Part shown: positions 33,458 to 45,070 of the stretch, in pieces
Layout: the number at the start of each line of letters is the position of its first letter
Numbering within the stretch: position 1 is the first letter of the stretch
From: Owenia fusiformis
Lineage: Eukaryota > Annelida > Polychaeta > Sabellida > Oweniidae
Reading direction: 5' to 3'
NCBI GenBank assembly: GCA_903813345.2
Contig: CAIIXF020000003.1
Span: forward strand, 8,389,412-8,453,411
DNA: 64,000 nucleotides
Made by a program: the position numbers and the translations under genes
Notes under the pieces: generated by a model
The model's input: the letters and a program-made list of their open reading frames with translations, nothing else
What the model was told of the DNA's origin: nothing
The model's database searches: none

Positions 33458-33595
33458 CTGAAAAGTCAAAACACACAAGATAATACACAAACCTTCATAA
33501 AACAATGTTCAATTTTGTTGCATCAAAAATTACACAGCACTAGAACAGTATCACGCAACCGTTATTTTTTCAAAACTAGAGTTTTTTTCCTTTAC

Positions 33596-34126
33596 CTTTC
33601 CCCTTGCCAATCCCTCCTATTGATGGCATCCCATCTAAAACAGAAGCAGACTCATCTGGCCTTGTTACAAGTTGCTGTTGGCCTGACCTAGTACATGACA
33701 TAGTAGGTGGTGGCAGGAAGTTGCTCCTATTTGCAGTGCCAGGGGAGGCTTCATTTACATTCTCAGGAATTTGAACTGTAAGTCCAGATGTTGTAGGGCC
33801 AGATTTGGTTTTGTTAGGTTTTCACATGTCCACTGATGAGTTCAAATTTATTACTTGTTATGTTGATTGATCCATTGGCTTGGACATCTTTTTTGTAATC
33901 TCCTGACTAGCTAACATAATTCCATCCCATTTTAGTATTTTTCATAATGAGTATATGTTCAAAGTCGGGAATGTCTACATTAAAATTATGAAGATTATTG
34001 TCTATTGTCTTCCTCATTCTTTGTTGGGACCTTAAGTTTGCCTTTTTCAAGCGTTTAGGGACTTGTTCCTCATCCCAAATCCTTGTGGTCAGACCCTGCG
34101 CCCGTTTTCGTACATTTGTGATGGTG
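33596..34126 (-). pseudogene. Array exon copy 5 (frameshifted, 531 nt)
   Basis: It is the most upstream copy on the minus strand. A small deletion in the segment corresponding to HVKTSNK (near 33818) shifts the frame, and other substitutions are more numerous than in copies 1, 3 and 4. The splice motifs remain recognisable. Confidence 0.7.
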
Positions 34127-34169
34127 CTGAAAAGTCAAAACACACAAGATAATGCAAAAACCTTCATAT

Positions 34170-35488
34170 CTCCCAGCATTTTTCTCGCTCCAAGGCATAT
34201 CTTCCCATAAAAAGTTTTGAAAAAAATGTTGAAAAAAAATAATTGAAATTTTTTCTTGAAAATTCTACTTGGTATAGGATAAAGCAATTATGTATGTTTG
34301 GTTTGGATATGGTGTTATGCCGTCGTGATATATAAGGTCCCTCAAGGTAGATATGCAAATCTCCCTCTGGATACACAACCTTTATTTATACTTACATGTC
34401 CAGTCATGTGTTATATTCAGTCTGGGCCCTACTGAGCCAGGGGGTGAGCCTGCAGTCCTTAAATGAATGTCTTGAGATTCTAAAATGCAGGATCAAGGTA
34501 ATATACTGTATATTTAAGCGGTTACAAATCAGAACACTTAAAGCTCCCATATTGAGTCAAACCACTTTGGCTTATATTGTATTCTTGCCTAATGTTATCA
34601 AAGGGTGATATGTGAAACTTTTCTCAATTTTCAATTGTATCAAAAAGAATTTTGCCACCTGAGTGACATGTTTAATAGTCAGTATACCGAGTTTAATCAA
34701 TAAAGGATTGTACAATGAACAATAAAATTTGGAAATGAGTACTATAGATTTGCTTTCGAACAACTAAACAGATTGACCTAGATAATAGCAATGCGTCTTC
34801 TTTGGTCAACTGCTCAGTTCTTTGTGAGTTTTCTATGTAACTCTATCATGTAATTTAAAGATGATGTTTGACTTCCTAAAATAAGAAAATGATGTGATAT
34901 GGTATGATATTCGTAGAAAAAGAAAAAAATGAATTGAAAAGCGATCTATTTCCCTTTTTTTTAGGTAAGATGTGATTTTGTTTAAAATTTTATCTGCTCA
35001 AGAAAACCATAATTATATATTTATCATTTTTTCTAACATTGCATGGCATTTATCTATCATAGACCTAAATACTTTTAGTGCTCTGATTATTTCTATTTCA
35101 ATCAAATAAGGTAAGTGATAAAGTCCATATTACATGCAAAATTGGATGCCCAGAAAGGGAGATTCAAATGTCCCAAGATTTGTGAAGGAAGTATGTCATT
35201 ACCAGACTTATTATTGTCTCCACTAAAACAAATATTGCGAAAATAAATAGATGCCAATCTGTCAATTGCTAAAATCGTCAAATTAAGTAGCGCCAAGTTA
35301 AAGACCAAATCAGTATTTGAAATGCTCTGATATCTGGATATAATATTTGCCAAGAAAAGAAAGGCTTGCCTCTTTTTCTTTATTCAAGAAGGGGTCTTTC
35401 TATTTCAAGATACAGATAATTGATTTAGAAAGAGAGACATGCCCTGTTCTATTTTGGCTACAATGAAATGTCCTTTTTTTACTAAATA
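34170..35488. other. Intergenic sequence with a foldback fragment
   Basis: 34300-34380 carries a short relative of the foldback family at 26313. The remainder shows no supported gene; no upstream exon for the five-copy array could be recognised here. Confidence 0.4.
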
Positions 35489-35490
35489 TA

Positions 35491-36123
35491 CAGGGTGTCA
35501 AATAAGTCTGTTCTCCCCCCTTAACTTTTTAATCTTTAAATTTATCATACTTTCCCATATATCATTTTGAAGCTCATGGAAAATGCTGATCACCCTCAAA
35601 AAATCAATCATAAACTCCTCCAAATAAAATTGCTACAATGTTTCTTGTGAGGTTGTAGTTGACCTTTGATGACGTCAAAACAAGTAAAATTACCAGATAT
35701 AGTGAATGAAAAGTGAAAAGTTGATACTGCAGTGACAATGCCAACATTGGGTGATTTCGATGTTTCTCAATATCATTACAGAGTAAAATGTGTTACATTC
35801 AGGGGAGCCTTTGAAGCAGGGGCATCTTTAACCACAAAATAGTTGATAACACCTAAAATTAAACGTTCTGAATGATTTATACAGGATCATATCCTCGTAG
35901 AATTGAGGCCATCTGGGCTGCTGGGGGAGACATACAGACTATTAAAAAAGTGAAATATGGACATCACTAAAAATACTCTAAAAAATTTGGAATTTATCCA
36001 ATCACTCTGAAATTTTGTGTGTGATCAGCAAATTAAATTCCCTTTAAGATGATATATACCAACCCTATGTTATCTCTGAATTAAAAAAGTTAAGGGGGGA
36101 GAACAGACTTATTTGACGCCCTG
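35491..36123. mobile_element. TA-flanked MITE with CAGGGTGTCAAATAAGTCTG ends, 633 bp
   Basis: The first ~42 bp are inverted at the right end with one or two differences (CAGGG(T/C)GTCAAATAAG, then GTTCTCCCCCCTTAACTTTT). TA flanks both sides (35489-35490 and 36124-36125). The interior is non-coding. The structure is of mariner type. Confidence 0.85.
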
Positions 36124-36129
36124 TACATT

Positions 36130-38430
36130 CAATTGTCTTTTGTCGTTGTATCTCTGGACACATGTCTGGATGCTGAATGAGGAGAACCCTGGTTACGCTT
36201 GTTGATTTATTACTGACAGCCTTCCAAAAGAAGGAAAGCACATTTCCGTACTTTTCCTTGGAAATGAGGTAGTCTGAAATGTAGATATAAAAACTTACCA
36301 TGTATTTATAACAGTGAACTTTGTTGAAATCACTCTTAACAGCTTAAAGACCTTATTTGACAGGTCTTATTTCATCACATTTAGACAAAACGAACATACC
36401 TCAATCGGTAGAGACAGCACTGAGAAGTATCAAACTCAACAATTCACTATAATGAAACAATAAACTACGAGAAAAATGGCCATCAGAATTTTGTTGTTTT
36501 TCATTTCACCTCAAGATTTAGCCACGTGGTATTGCATCATCAAAGTGAGCAATGTAACTCGCGTGCCGTGGTTATCAATGTGTGAAGATTCCCGGGCCTT
36601 TAATGGCTGATGGTTTTATGTCATTTATTTAATGATTGATAGAGTATGTTCATTTGTACTTATTTTAAAACGTTATCCATATTAATGGATGTGAAAAAGA
36701 CACTTATTTTGTCCGATAAAGGTGTTAGGAGTGAACTTCAGAACTGAATGCACAAATTGAAAGTACAAATACTGGAAAACATATTTCTGGAGTTTTACAA
36801 CCATGAAAAAAATATATGATTTACGTTTCCACAACACTACATCACAATAATAAATTAGTATACTTATTGATAAAGTGGGTCAATAAAACTGTAATTTAAC
36901 AAAAATTGCAGTAAAAAAGAAAATATATCTAAAAACAGAAAACATGCGCAAGTTTGCGCATAAGAAACAGCTGATTTGTCATTAATTCGGTATATTATTG
37001 AAAGCCATTTGTGAACAAAAATTCAACAATTTGAAAGTTAAAAACATGTATGACAGTGACAGTGACAGCTCAAGTGAAGACGACAGTGGGTTTGTAACTC
37101 AAATGGGTATTCGAGTTAAAAAGGGGGTTCGTCTGTTTATATGTCTTGTCAAAGCGTCCAACAGAAGAATAAAATTTAAGTTCACTTATACTATTATTAT
37201 TGCAAATATTTACTAAGCTAGACATTGATTATATTGATTACCTTGATCCATTGCTTCAGATGTCTTCTCGCTTTTCTGTTAATATAATCCTTAATTTTTT
37301 ATCCTATTGAGTGTGTTATAAAATTCCTTAAAATTTACAATCCTCTGCTCAATTAATCCTCAATTAATCAAATTCCTCAATTCTATCTTACTAAAAACAT
37401 TTCACTTATTTGTATGGTATATTCTACTTAAAATGCTATACAAAGTTAAGGCGTTATAAAATAATAATCCAATGGCTAATCCGTGTTTCCATGGTAACTG
37501 TTAACAGACTGCCCCGAGCAAAAAACACTCTATGCATAAATACAGGTTTCAAGAAAGGGGAGGTCCAAATTTCGGACACAGCAATATGATTGGAGGAGGG
37601 GTAATTTCGATAGACACTTTGGCCTTTCTAGACCCTAGGCCACGTGTCCACAGCAACCTGACAAAGGAATATATGAATGTCAGGCTGATGTAGGATGGTC
37701 AAAGAGAAAAAATGGGGGATTTCTGCCTTGGGCCAAATTCAAGTTTTATCGTTTTTAAATGTCCCTTTCTATCTATTAATTAAATGGATCAAGGTCGTAG
37801 TTATGAATTACAACATGAAACTGTGACATACTAATTACAGCATAAAAATACAACATAAAACACCGACACAATATCAAAAAACTAGGCACACTAGAACACA
37901 TAGAACACTGTTTTATAATTAAATACAACATATAAAATCAGGCACTTACATGCGCCTTCACATATAACTTTATATATACTTTCCTACGCTAAATAAAAAG
38001 TGTCCCTTCAAAAGACAATAAATGGGCGTGCCAAAAAGCACAAGTTTACAATATAAAATATAATACTGCCCATGTGTATAAAAGCACAAGCGGTTCTTTT
38101 AAGTGTTCTTTTAATTTAAATGTATGGTCCCTTCAATAATACACAAATAATCAGCTACAACAGATATCTAACTACAGGATTAGCAGATTAACTAATGGGA
38201 GAATCTAACCAGGGCGGGAGCTGCACAGATGGCCTGCGCCATTAAATCAATAGTGCAAGAATTCGAAACATTAGCTTCTAAATGTTAAACAAAAGGTTTC
38301 AGTTGAATCAACAAAAGGCATCATGAGAAGAGAGCAAAGGGATTGTTACGGCAAAATCAAGTGTCCGAATAATTTGTAGCACTGAAATAATTTCTATAAA
38401 TGCTACCAAGCGTGTATTACTTAATGTTCT
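36130..38430. other. Intergenic sequence, little recognised
   Basis: A short acidic plus-strand frame (36998-37216, with YDSDSDSSSEDDSG) has no further support. The rest is AT-rich without repeats or exons I can defend. Confidence 0.35.
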
Positions 38431-38436
38431 GAATTG

Positions 38437-38872
38437 TGTGGGGCCGGCAAAGTTCTCTTCTTAATGTGTGGTGATTTTGACAATTGCTTTAAAGTTTGTA
38501 GCTCTGACATTATTTATTATCTGGGAATCTGCTCTGAACATCTAGATTATTAAAATTTCTCTCAGGTGGCATGAATTATTAGCTCACTTAAGTTGTGAAA
38601 ATGAAGAATACAAAAGACAGAATGTAAAGAAAGTTCGAATGATATTGAAATGGGCCTGGGATAAATGAAACTAGAAAATATTTGAGCAATATGCCTGAGC
38701 AATATTGAGAATTGAATTACATGGAGTCTTAGAGAAATTACTTTGCTCACACCTCATACCAAATTCCACTAAAATAATTGATGGTAAGACCTTCCCCAAA
38801 AATACATAGATTAAAATATATTCTAAATGAAACAGAAATAGTGCATTTCTGTTACACTGCTCCCCCCCTTGG
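38437..38872 (-). repeat. Possible LTR with adjoining polypurine tract
   Basis: On the minus strand an AAGGGGGGGAG tract (38861-38871) is followed by CAG and then TGTAACAG, the arrangement of a polypurine tract plus LTR start. A plausible CA end lies near 38437 (CCCCACACA). No second LTR was found and the assignment rests on this short motif only. Confidence 0.25.
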
Positions 38873-38970
38873 TTTGATCGTCCCGAGCAACTAAAAGGTT
38901 AGTAACAACAACTACTACTCAGGTAGGGCACAAGCTCAGCGTACTTTTGAATGAAAGGAATGTAGGTGGG

Positions 38971-39599
38971 CTATAAAATCTGAGCCCGTTTCCCACCTGA
39001 GTAAACATGAAGCCCTCTGTGGAGACTCTTATGAAATTCGAACATTGCTAGTTCCTCAAATGTTACTCTGCACACCGGGCACCTTAAATTAAGAATTAGC
39101 TTTGGGTATTCAAGATTAACTTTAGTCTTAATAGCACTGTCCTCTGTATCAGTGGAGGTAGAGGGGCCAGGGGTATTTGGTTTTCGTGGTTGGGGGGTTC
39201 CTGTTCTCTTCCTAGATTGTTGGGCGAACGACATTGTTCTGTTTCTGATTCTGGCGAACGACATTGTTCTGTTTCTGATTCCGGAACTTGTTCGTCATCG
39301 GAAATTATCTCTATTGTTATTATTGGTATTTCTTCTTGTTTTCACCTTTTCTGTGGGGGTGCGTGTAGTTTAAGATGTTTCTTGAAGGCTCTCTTGTTTT
39401 GTAACTCTTCCCCACAGATTTCGCACTGATACACTGAAAAAACATTAGAGGGGGTGCCTTGAGTATTTGACCCTCGAATAATGTGTTGTCCTATTTGGAC
39501 GAGGGCAGTCTCTTGATTAGCAGAGAGACGGTTCTGGCGAATTAACATAAAAGTGACACATCCAAGCCCCAGACATATACAAGCCAAGGTGGCCATCAT
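38971..39599 (-). pseudogene. C2H2 zinc-finger relic in two frames
   Basis: 39599-39342 encodes YQCEICGEELQNKRAFKKHL (C-x2-C, H) in one frame. 39264-38971 encodes LRCPVCRVTFEELAMFEFHK (C-x2-C, H-x3-H) in another. Between them lies an acidic linker with a 30-bp duplication (CGAACGACATTGTTCTGTTT repeated). A frame change therefore separates two fingers that probably once belonged to one protein. The finger plus basic Pro/Thr-rich context could be the N-terminus of a retroelement protein or a host factor. Confidence 0.45.
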
Positions 39600-39637
39600 C
39601 GAAATAATTACTAATAACTATAATTTAATTAGTCTAT

Positions 39638-39784
39638 TTAATTTTTCACTTCTCCATGGGGAGATTTCACTGTCACTACACCCTTCTCATCTGTCTCCTC
39701 ATCAGACATCAGGTCGTTGGAGACTCTGCCCCAAATGTCCTGTTCTTCCTCTGTTTCAATATATTTTGACCGCCTTAAACGTGC
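39638..39784 (-). CDS. Candidate terminal exon of a small acidic protein
   Basis: A TTTTCAG acceptor precedes 49 codons ending in TAA at 39640-39638. The product reads ARLRRSKYIETEEEQDIWGR then LMSDEETDEKG. It joins in phase 0 to the upstream mini-exon 39921-39958, whose GTAAGT donor is strong. Together they read KNKKKMTSTWHH-ARLRRSK. The basic-then-acidic DEE pattern recalls proteins of DNA transposons, but I cannot name the family. Confidence 0.4.
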   Translation of the reverse strand, partial: ARLRRSKYIETEEEQDIWGRVSNDLMSDEETDEKGVVTVKSPHGEVKN

Positions 39785-39920
39785 CTGAAAAACATTTACA
39801 CAAGTGTAAATTCATGTATTTTTGGGTACATATACAGGAACTGGATACAAATAATAAATAGGAAGTCAGAAACCTTTTAGAACTGTAAATTGTGAATAAA
39901 TAGAAGAAACAACTACTTAC

Positions 39921-39958
39921 ATGATGCCATGTTGATGTCATTTTCTTCTTGTTCTTTA
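39921..39958 (-). CDS. Candidate mini-exon upstream of 39638-39784
   Basis: Bounded by TTGCAG (acceptor) and GTAAGT (donor) on the minus strand, 38 nt, encoding KNKKKMTSTWHH after two carried-in bases. The intron to the next exon is 136 bp. No convincing preceding exon was found. Confidence 0.35.
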
Positions 39959-40103
39959 CTGCAATTTTTTACAGTGGAGAGTTGCATTTATAACAATAAT
40001 GATTGAATCTACATACAATTCTTTGACAAGACTGTGGAGAGTTGAATTTATAGCAGAAACCTCTTGGTATATCGTTGTTCTGAGCATGAGATTGCTATTT
40101 AGG

Positions 40104-40691
40104 TTAAGAGTGACCAGTTTGAGCTTTGCGTCCGTAATCTTGTTTTCCCTCAAGTGATGTGAAAATAAATAGAGTGGGACGAGGTTGGTCCCAGGGAAGA
40201 GATTGGAAGGTCCTAGCTCTACGGAAATTTTCATCGTAATAGTTCCAATCTAAGTTATTTTATGCTAGTTTTCTGATGTTTTGACCAAAATGCATTAGCG
40301 GAATTGCATCTTTAGTATATTTAGTACAATAAATTGTAGTGAATCTATTAAAGCAGGTCACCCATTCATCAATGGAAGAGACTTTAAAGTTAGACTTTGC
40401 TTTTGTTAGTTTCAGGCTACTTGAACTAGATTGTTTTAAATCAAATTCTGATTCTTTTTTGCAACTATTTTTGGGGAGTAAGGAAGCAAAATCAACAAAC
40501 TTATTATCCCATATTTTTTGTTCGGTTTGTTGTGGCACATGCGTGTCAAGTGGTATTTGAAAGGAAAAGGCTCCAGTTGTCATACCTTCAGCTTGGTTGT
40601 CAGACGTTTTGAATGATATTTCATTGTCAGATTCAGATTCGTCAGAATTTCCTGGTACATTGTCTTCTTGTGCAGGTTGTTGGTTGCTCAA
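40104..40691 (-). pseudogene. DIRS-type retrotransposon ORF1 (Gag-like) relic with one in-frame stop
   Basis: The frame carries features of the ORF1 of DIRS elements: IWDNKFVDFASLLP, then SSIDEWVTCFNRFTTIYC and DAIPLMHFGQNIRKLA. After a TAA it continues in the same frame as WNYYDENFRRARTFQSLPWD, the expected C-terminal part. One nonsense change at 40260-40262 thus interrupts an otherwise aligned 195-codon reading. No reverse transcriptase or tyrosine recombinase follows to the left, so only ORF1 remains. Confidence 0.65.
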
Positions 40692-40767
40692 CAGTTCTAT
40701 GACTCTATTTGCGATTGATTCTATGAGACCGCTTTTATCATCCGTAGATGGGTTTGAGTCTGCCTTA

Positions 40768-42422
40768 TGCCTAGGTCACATAGCCGCCGGGCGCCGGCCG
40801 ATGAGTAGTCATCGGCCGATTTCTAAATCGACCGGGCGCCGGTGACTTTTCACCGATGTCTTGATCTAATCGTGAGTATGGTCACATTAGTACAGGCATC
40901 GTACGGCGCCCGCAATCAATATAATCTGAAAGACATCGCACGGGTATCGCAAGGCTATCTGCCGATGGCCGTACGGCACCCGCCAGGACATCGGTCGATC
41001 TACAGGCCTCTAGATTTATACTAAATTCTTGTATGACCCAGTATGACTGTTCCACATGGCGTGAATGCAAGATTTGAAAACGAAATACTTCGATAGACAG
41101 GACTTCCAGGATAATAATGTTTCCATGCAATAAAAATCAGAAAAAGAAGATCCTCTTTTGAGTAAATAGGTTCAATATTTAGAAAAAAATGCTGACATGG
41201 GGTCCCTATTCATAATTTTTCAAATTGTTTGATTGATATTTTTACTATCATGGGTACTTCAATTGAAAGAAAACATCTTGTTTTAATAAAAACACTGTAT
41301 TTATGCCCAGAAAGTACTCATGGTGAAAGATATGACCGTCTAAAATCACTTGCCATACTGGACGTGGTCTTTTCATCAAAGTGCACCCTGACCTTAATTA
41401 ATTTTTAGATCTTTCATATAAACAAATACTATGTCTACCTGTCCATCCGATGCCATAAGCAAAATTCCATATTTCTGCATCTTTCTTTTGTCTGTTCTCG
41501 TAAAGAGAATTTGTTTGGTCATAAAAATATGGCCTATCTTCAAAGAAATTGGCATTTTTTCTTCTATTTCAAGTGGACCTAAATCTTCATAATCCACCAG
41601 CTCACTAGCATTGTTATTTTCTTTTTCCACCTGTCTTCCCAAGGCCTTCCTCATATTTATATCATATACATTTGCCCTTAAGGGATTATTGGTACAATAA
41701 ATAAATGAAATTATATGGCCCATTGGCCTTATCCCCTCTATCCTTAGCCTTTGGCATATTAACTGTAATTGAGACAGTGAACTTTCGTATTAAAATTGTG
41801 ACCCTTGAAAATACTGTACTCACAAAAACATTCAGAAGATTTTAAAAATAAATGATTTGTAATGGTATATGCATGAGTGAATATGCGCATAAAAATGTAT
41901 CACTCTATTCAATGCGTATGGCAGACATACACGATTAATGTCAATATAAGAACGACTAGATCAACCAACCCACCCACCCAGCCATTCAAATTTTTAGCCT
42001 AATCGTTCCATTTATGTTTTATAAAAAATCTCTGACAGTGTGTAGTAATTATAATTCCTTACCTCATTATTTTTAAAACCTTTATATCACTTAATTAATA
42101 AGTAATCATTATTATCAGCACGCAAAATCCCAAGATGACCGTGCGATGCCACCGGGCGCCGTAAGATAATCGTACGATGACCGGACGGGACACGGCCGGG
42201 TAGGTACCGATGACTTTGGTTGAGAAAAAATCGCCAAGACATCGGCAACTTTTATCTCCGCGATAAAACTCTGCCGGCGCCCGTACGATGTCTAAAAATC
42301 GGCCGATGAGTGGCGATCATCGCCCGGCGCCCATACGATGCCCGGGCTCGCCGGCCGATTTTGAACAAAATACTCATCGGCCGGGCGCCGTAGTGAAAAT
42401 CGGAGCCTATGTGACCAAGGCA
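40768..42422. mobile_element. Harbinger-like element (TTA target duplication) with CG-rich subterminal repeats
   Basis: The ends TGCCTAGGTCACATAG and inverted CTATGTGACCAAGGCA match at 15 of 16 positions. TTA flanks both (40765-40767 and 42423-42425), the TWA target of PIF/Harbinger elements. About 250 bp inside each end are unusually GC-rich, with CGGGCGCCGG, CATCGGCCGAT and CGTACGATG motifs. The middle is AT-rich and includes one 109-codon minus frame (41394-41723) without recognisable domains. It inserted into a tandem duplication of the DIRS ORF1 start. Confidence 0.65.
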
Positions 42423-42429
42423 TTAGTCT

Positions 42430-42575
42430 TTTTTTCAGATTCGTCAGAATTTTGTGGTACGTTGTCTTCTTGTGCAGGTTGTTGGTTGCTCAACAGTTCT
42501 ATGACTCAATTTGCGATTGATTCTACGAGACCGCTTTGATCATCCGTCGATGGGTTTGAGTCTGCTTTAGTCTGA
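42430..42575 (-). pseudogene. Second copy of the DIRS ORF1 start
   Basis: This repeats 40625-40767 in direct orientation (AGATTCGTCAGAATTT ... GGGTTTGAGTCTGC) with several substitutions. With the Harbinger-like insertion removed, the two copies would be adjacent, so a ~145-bp tandem duplication preceded the insertion. Confidence 0.7.
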
Positions 42576-42579
42576 ATGA

Positions 42580-43037
42580 TTACTAGACAATTCAACGTAG
42601 AGTGAATGCTAGATAATCACGTTGATCATTCTACATAACAATAACCAATGCTACTATCCGTCAAGGAATCGATACTTCTGATCTTCAGGGATTCATAATA
42701 ATGATTCCTTTGAAATCGACTGTGTGCACATTATGTGTAGATAGAATACTGTCGATATTTACTTTATTGAAGCACTATAACTTCAGTGTACAGATGGAAT
42801 GAAATCTTCGTATGGTACTCATTCTATGGTACATTTTGTCAGCTCAGTTCTGATAAAAGTCACTATTTATTCTTATAATATTGTTTTGACGACTGTCTTT
42901 CACACATTTGTCAGATTTATGTTCCCTTTCTAACTTTTTTTGACCCAGTACCACATCCCATGCAAAAATACATTACGGGTAATGACTCTGTCTCATACAA
43001 CTCATATGCATTCGCCTGCTTAATACCGTCATTTAGC
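42580..43037. other. Intergenic sequence, nothing recognised
   Basis: No supported feature. Confidence 0.4.
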
Positions 43038-43480
43038 TGGCATCTTTAATAGCTACGATGGTTTTATTATGAACACATACTTAAGCCAACAATCCGTATA
43101 CTTAATTCTTCTTGTAATGTTTATGAATAAATGTTGAAATAAATTAACATTTTGGGGACTGTAAAGTACAATATTCTTGTAATTATTCTTTTTTTAAAAA
43201 GATGGCGGTATTGTAAACAGACCAGTATGGTTGTTCGTTGTATAGATGTCTACTATCTAGAGACGTATTTTGGCATCTTTAATAGCTACGATGGTTTTAT
43301 TATGAACACATACTTAAGCCAACAATCCGTATACTGAATTCTTCTTGTAAAGTTTATGAATAAATGTTGAAAAATTAACATTTTGGGAACTGTAAAGTAC
43401 AACATTCTTATAATTATTCTTTTCAGTATAAAAAGATGGCGGTATTGTAAACAGACCAGTATGGTTGTTCGTTGTATACA
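43038..43480. repeat. Tandem duplication of ~205 bp (43038-43243 and 43271-43480)
   Basis: Both copies run from TGGCATCTTTAATAGCTACG to GACCAGTATGGTTGTTCGTT with few differences. Confidence 0.9.
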
Positions 43481-43494
43481 CTAGGGCAGAGCAT

Positions 43495-43850
43495 TTGTAC
43501 TGAAAGGAGCGTTTTCAGTACAAATATGTACTGAAAAATGTACTGAATTTTTAAGTATATTTTTCAGTATAAATATTTACTGAAAAATATACTTAAAATT
43601 TCAGTGCAAATTTCAGTATAAATATGTACTGAAAAGTGTACTGAAATTTTAAGTACATTTTTCAGTATATATTTATACTGAAAAATATACTGAATTTTAA
43701 GTGTGATTTTAAGTGCAAATATGTACGTAAAAATATACTGAAATTTAAGTGTGATTTTAAGTGCAAATATGTACTGAAAAATATATTGAAATTTAAGGGC
43801 ATATTTAAGTGTAAATTAAATATACTGAAAAATATACTTAGGTTTTGAAT
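43495..43850. repeat. Array of alternating GTACTGAAA / TTTCAGTAC units
   Basis: Half-units such as TTTTCAGTA(C/T)AAATATGTACTG alternate in orientation for 350 bp, so the region can form many overlapping hairpins. Unit spacing is roughly 25-35 bp and decays to the right. Confidence 0.8.
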
Positions 43851-44059
43851 TACGACATCTTCCTGACTTTGACATCTATACCATGGATTTTGCTATACTC
43901 GAACAAATGAGGTTCTATGTTCATGTTATATATTTTAATTTTGATATCAAGTAATTAATTTGCTCAAGCAATATGAGTGAAAATCTCATGAAAAACTTAT
44001 TTTTAAGACTGAGAAAATGTGTACCTTTAATGTTTTTGAATTTTAGAACTTAATAAGGT

Positions 44060-44180
44060 AGAATGTATCTAGAAACCTCAAAAGGTATGGAATACACATG
44101 TTATGTACAATCAGTTTTAAATAAAGGGTTTATCCCTCAGGAAATATGGGTATCCAAAACCTCCCAGTACATAACCCTTA
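44060..44180. repeat. Fragment of the foldback family at 26313
   Basis: Contains ACCTCAAAAGGTATGGAATA, GTTTATCCCTCAGGAAATAT and GGGTATCCAAAACCTCCCAG, all counterparts of the 26313-26870 element, in a single collapsed arm. Confidence 0.55.
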
Positions 44181-44279
44181 TATATGCATTATATTTGATA
44201 GGTTTGATCGGGCTAAAAAGAAATTTATTGATGGAGAAAATGCAATCAGATATTATTACAGGATGCGTCTTAAATAATT

Positions 44280-44967
44280 AAATCCAAAAACATAACTTAT
44301 TAAAAGGAAAACACTTGATTTGATTAGAGTCTGCTTTAAAGGATGTGTCTAAAGAAACTTTATTAATCCATTAACAAAACAAAATATTTTGACAAGGCAA
44401 AACAAACCTGATTACAGAGAGACTCTTTTAAGTTTGGTTAAAGTCTGCTGTAAAGGAAGCATCTAAAATAATTTCATAACGTAATGGCATTCCTGGGGGG
44501 GGGGGGGGGGTTCAAGGGTCCAAGCGAACCCCCCCCCCCCCTGCAGCCAAAAATTCTTTTAAAATCATGCACTTTTTCACCATTCTAAGAACTTTTTGAG
44601 TGATTTAAGCCGTTTTTAATTAATCCATAAACATAACTTCTTAAAAGGAAATCACTTGTTTACAGTTAACCTAGCCTCTCCAGTTTGATTAGAGTCTGCT
44701 TTAAAGGATGTGTCTAAAGAAACTTTATTAATCCAATAACAAAACAAAATATTTTGACAAGGCAAAACAAACCTGATTACAGAGAGACTCTTTTAAGTTT
44801 GGTTAAAGGCTGCTGTAAAGGAAGCATCCAAAATAATTTCATAATGTAATAGCATTCCTGTTGGGGGGGTTTCAGGGGTCCAAGCGAACCCCCCCCCCCC
44901 CCCCGGCCAAAAATTCTTTTAAAATCACGCAATTTTTCACCATTCTAAGAACTTTTTGAGTGATTTA
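44280..44967. repeat. Tandem duplication of ~335 bp, each copy with a poly-G/poly-C MITE core
   Basis: 44280-44607 and 44620-44967 match over their length. Each holds a G run then a C run (44495-44512 with 44529-44542; 44862-44870 with 44888-44904), followed by GCCAAAAATTCTTTTAAAAT. This core is the inverted relative of 12044-12268. Confidence 0.85.
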
Positions 44968-45070
44968 GAGTTTATAAAGTATGCCTTACATTTACGTTTT
45001 CTCTTATTTCCATTATTGGGCACAAATATTTCTCATTGCATATATTTATACTTAAAATTATCCTTAAATT

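Larger units (their letters stand above)
30780..34168. repeat. Five-unit tandem array, ~670-bp unit, each carrying one minus-strand exon
   Basis: Units of about 669-694 bp repeat head to tail, each containing AACAATGTTCAATTTTGTTG, an exon, and a short flank with AAAACACACAAGATAATACA. Exon starts on the minus strand fall at 31419, 32092, 32786, 33457 and 34126. The copies are highly similar, implying recent duplication or homogenisation. Confidence 0.95.

Noticed and set aside
31291-33691. Repeated ~120-codon plus-strand frames (31291-31653, 32658-33020, 33329-33691)
   Set aside because: They are the antisense of the array exons and their flanks. They recur only because the unit recurs, and the minus-strand frame explains composition and splice sites better.
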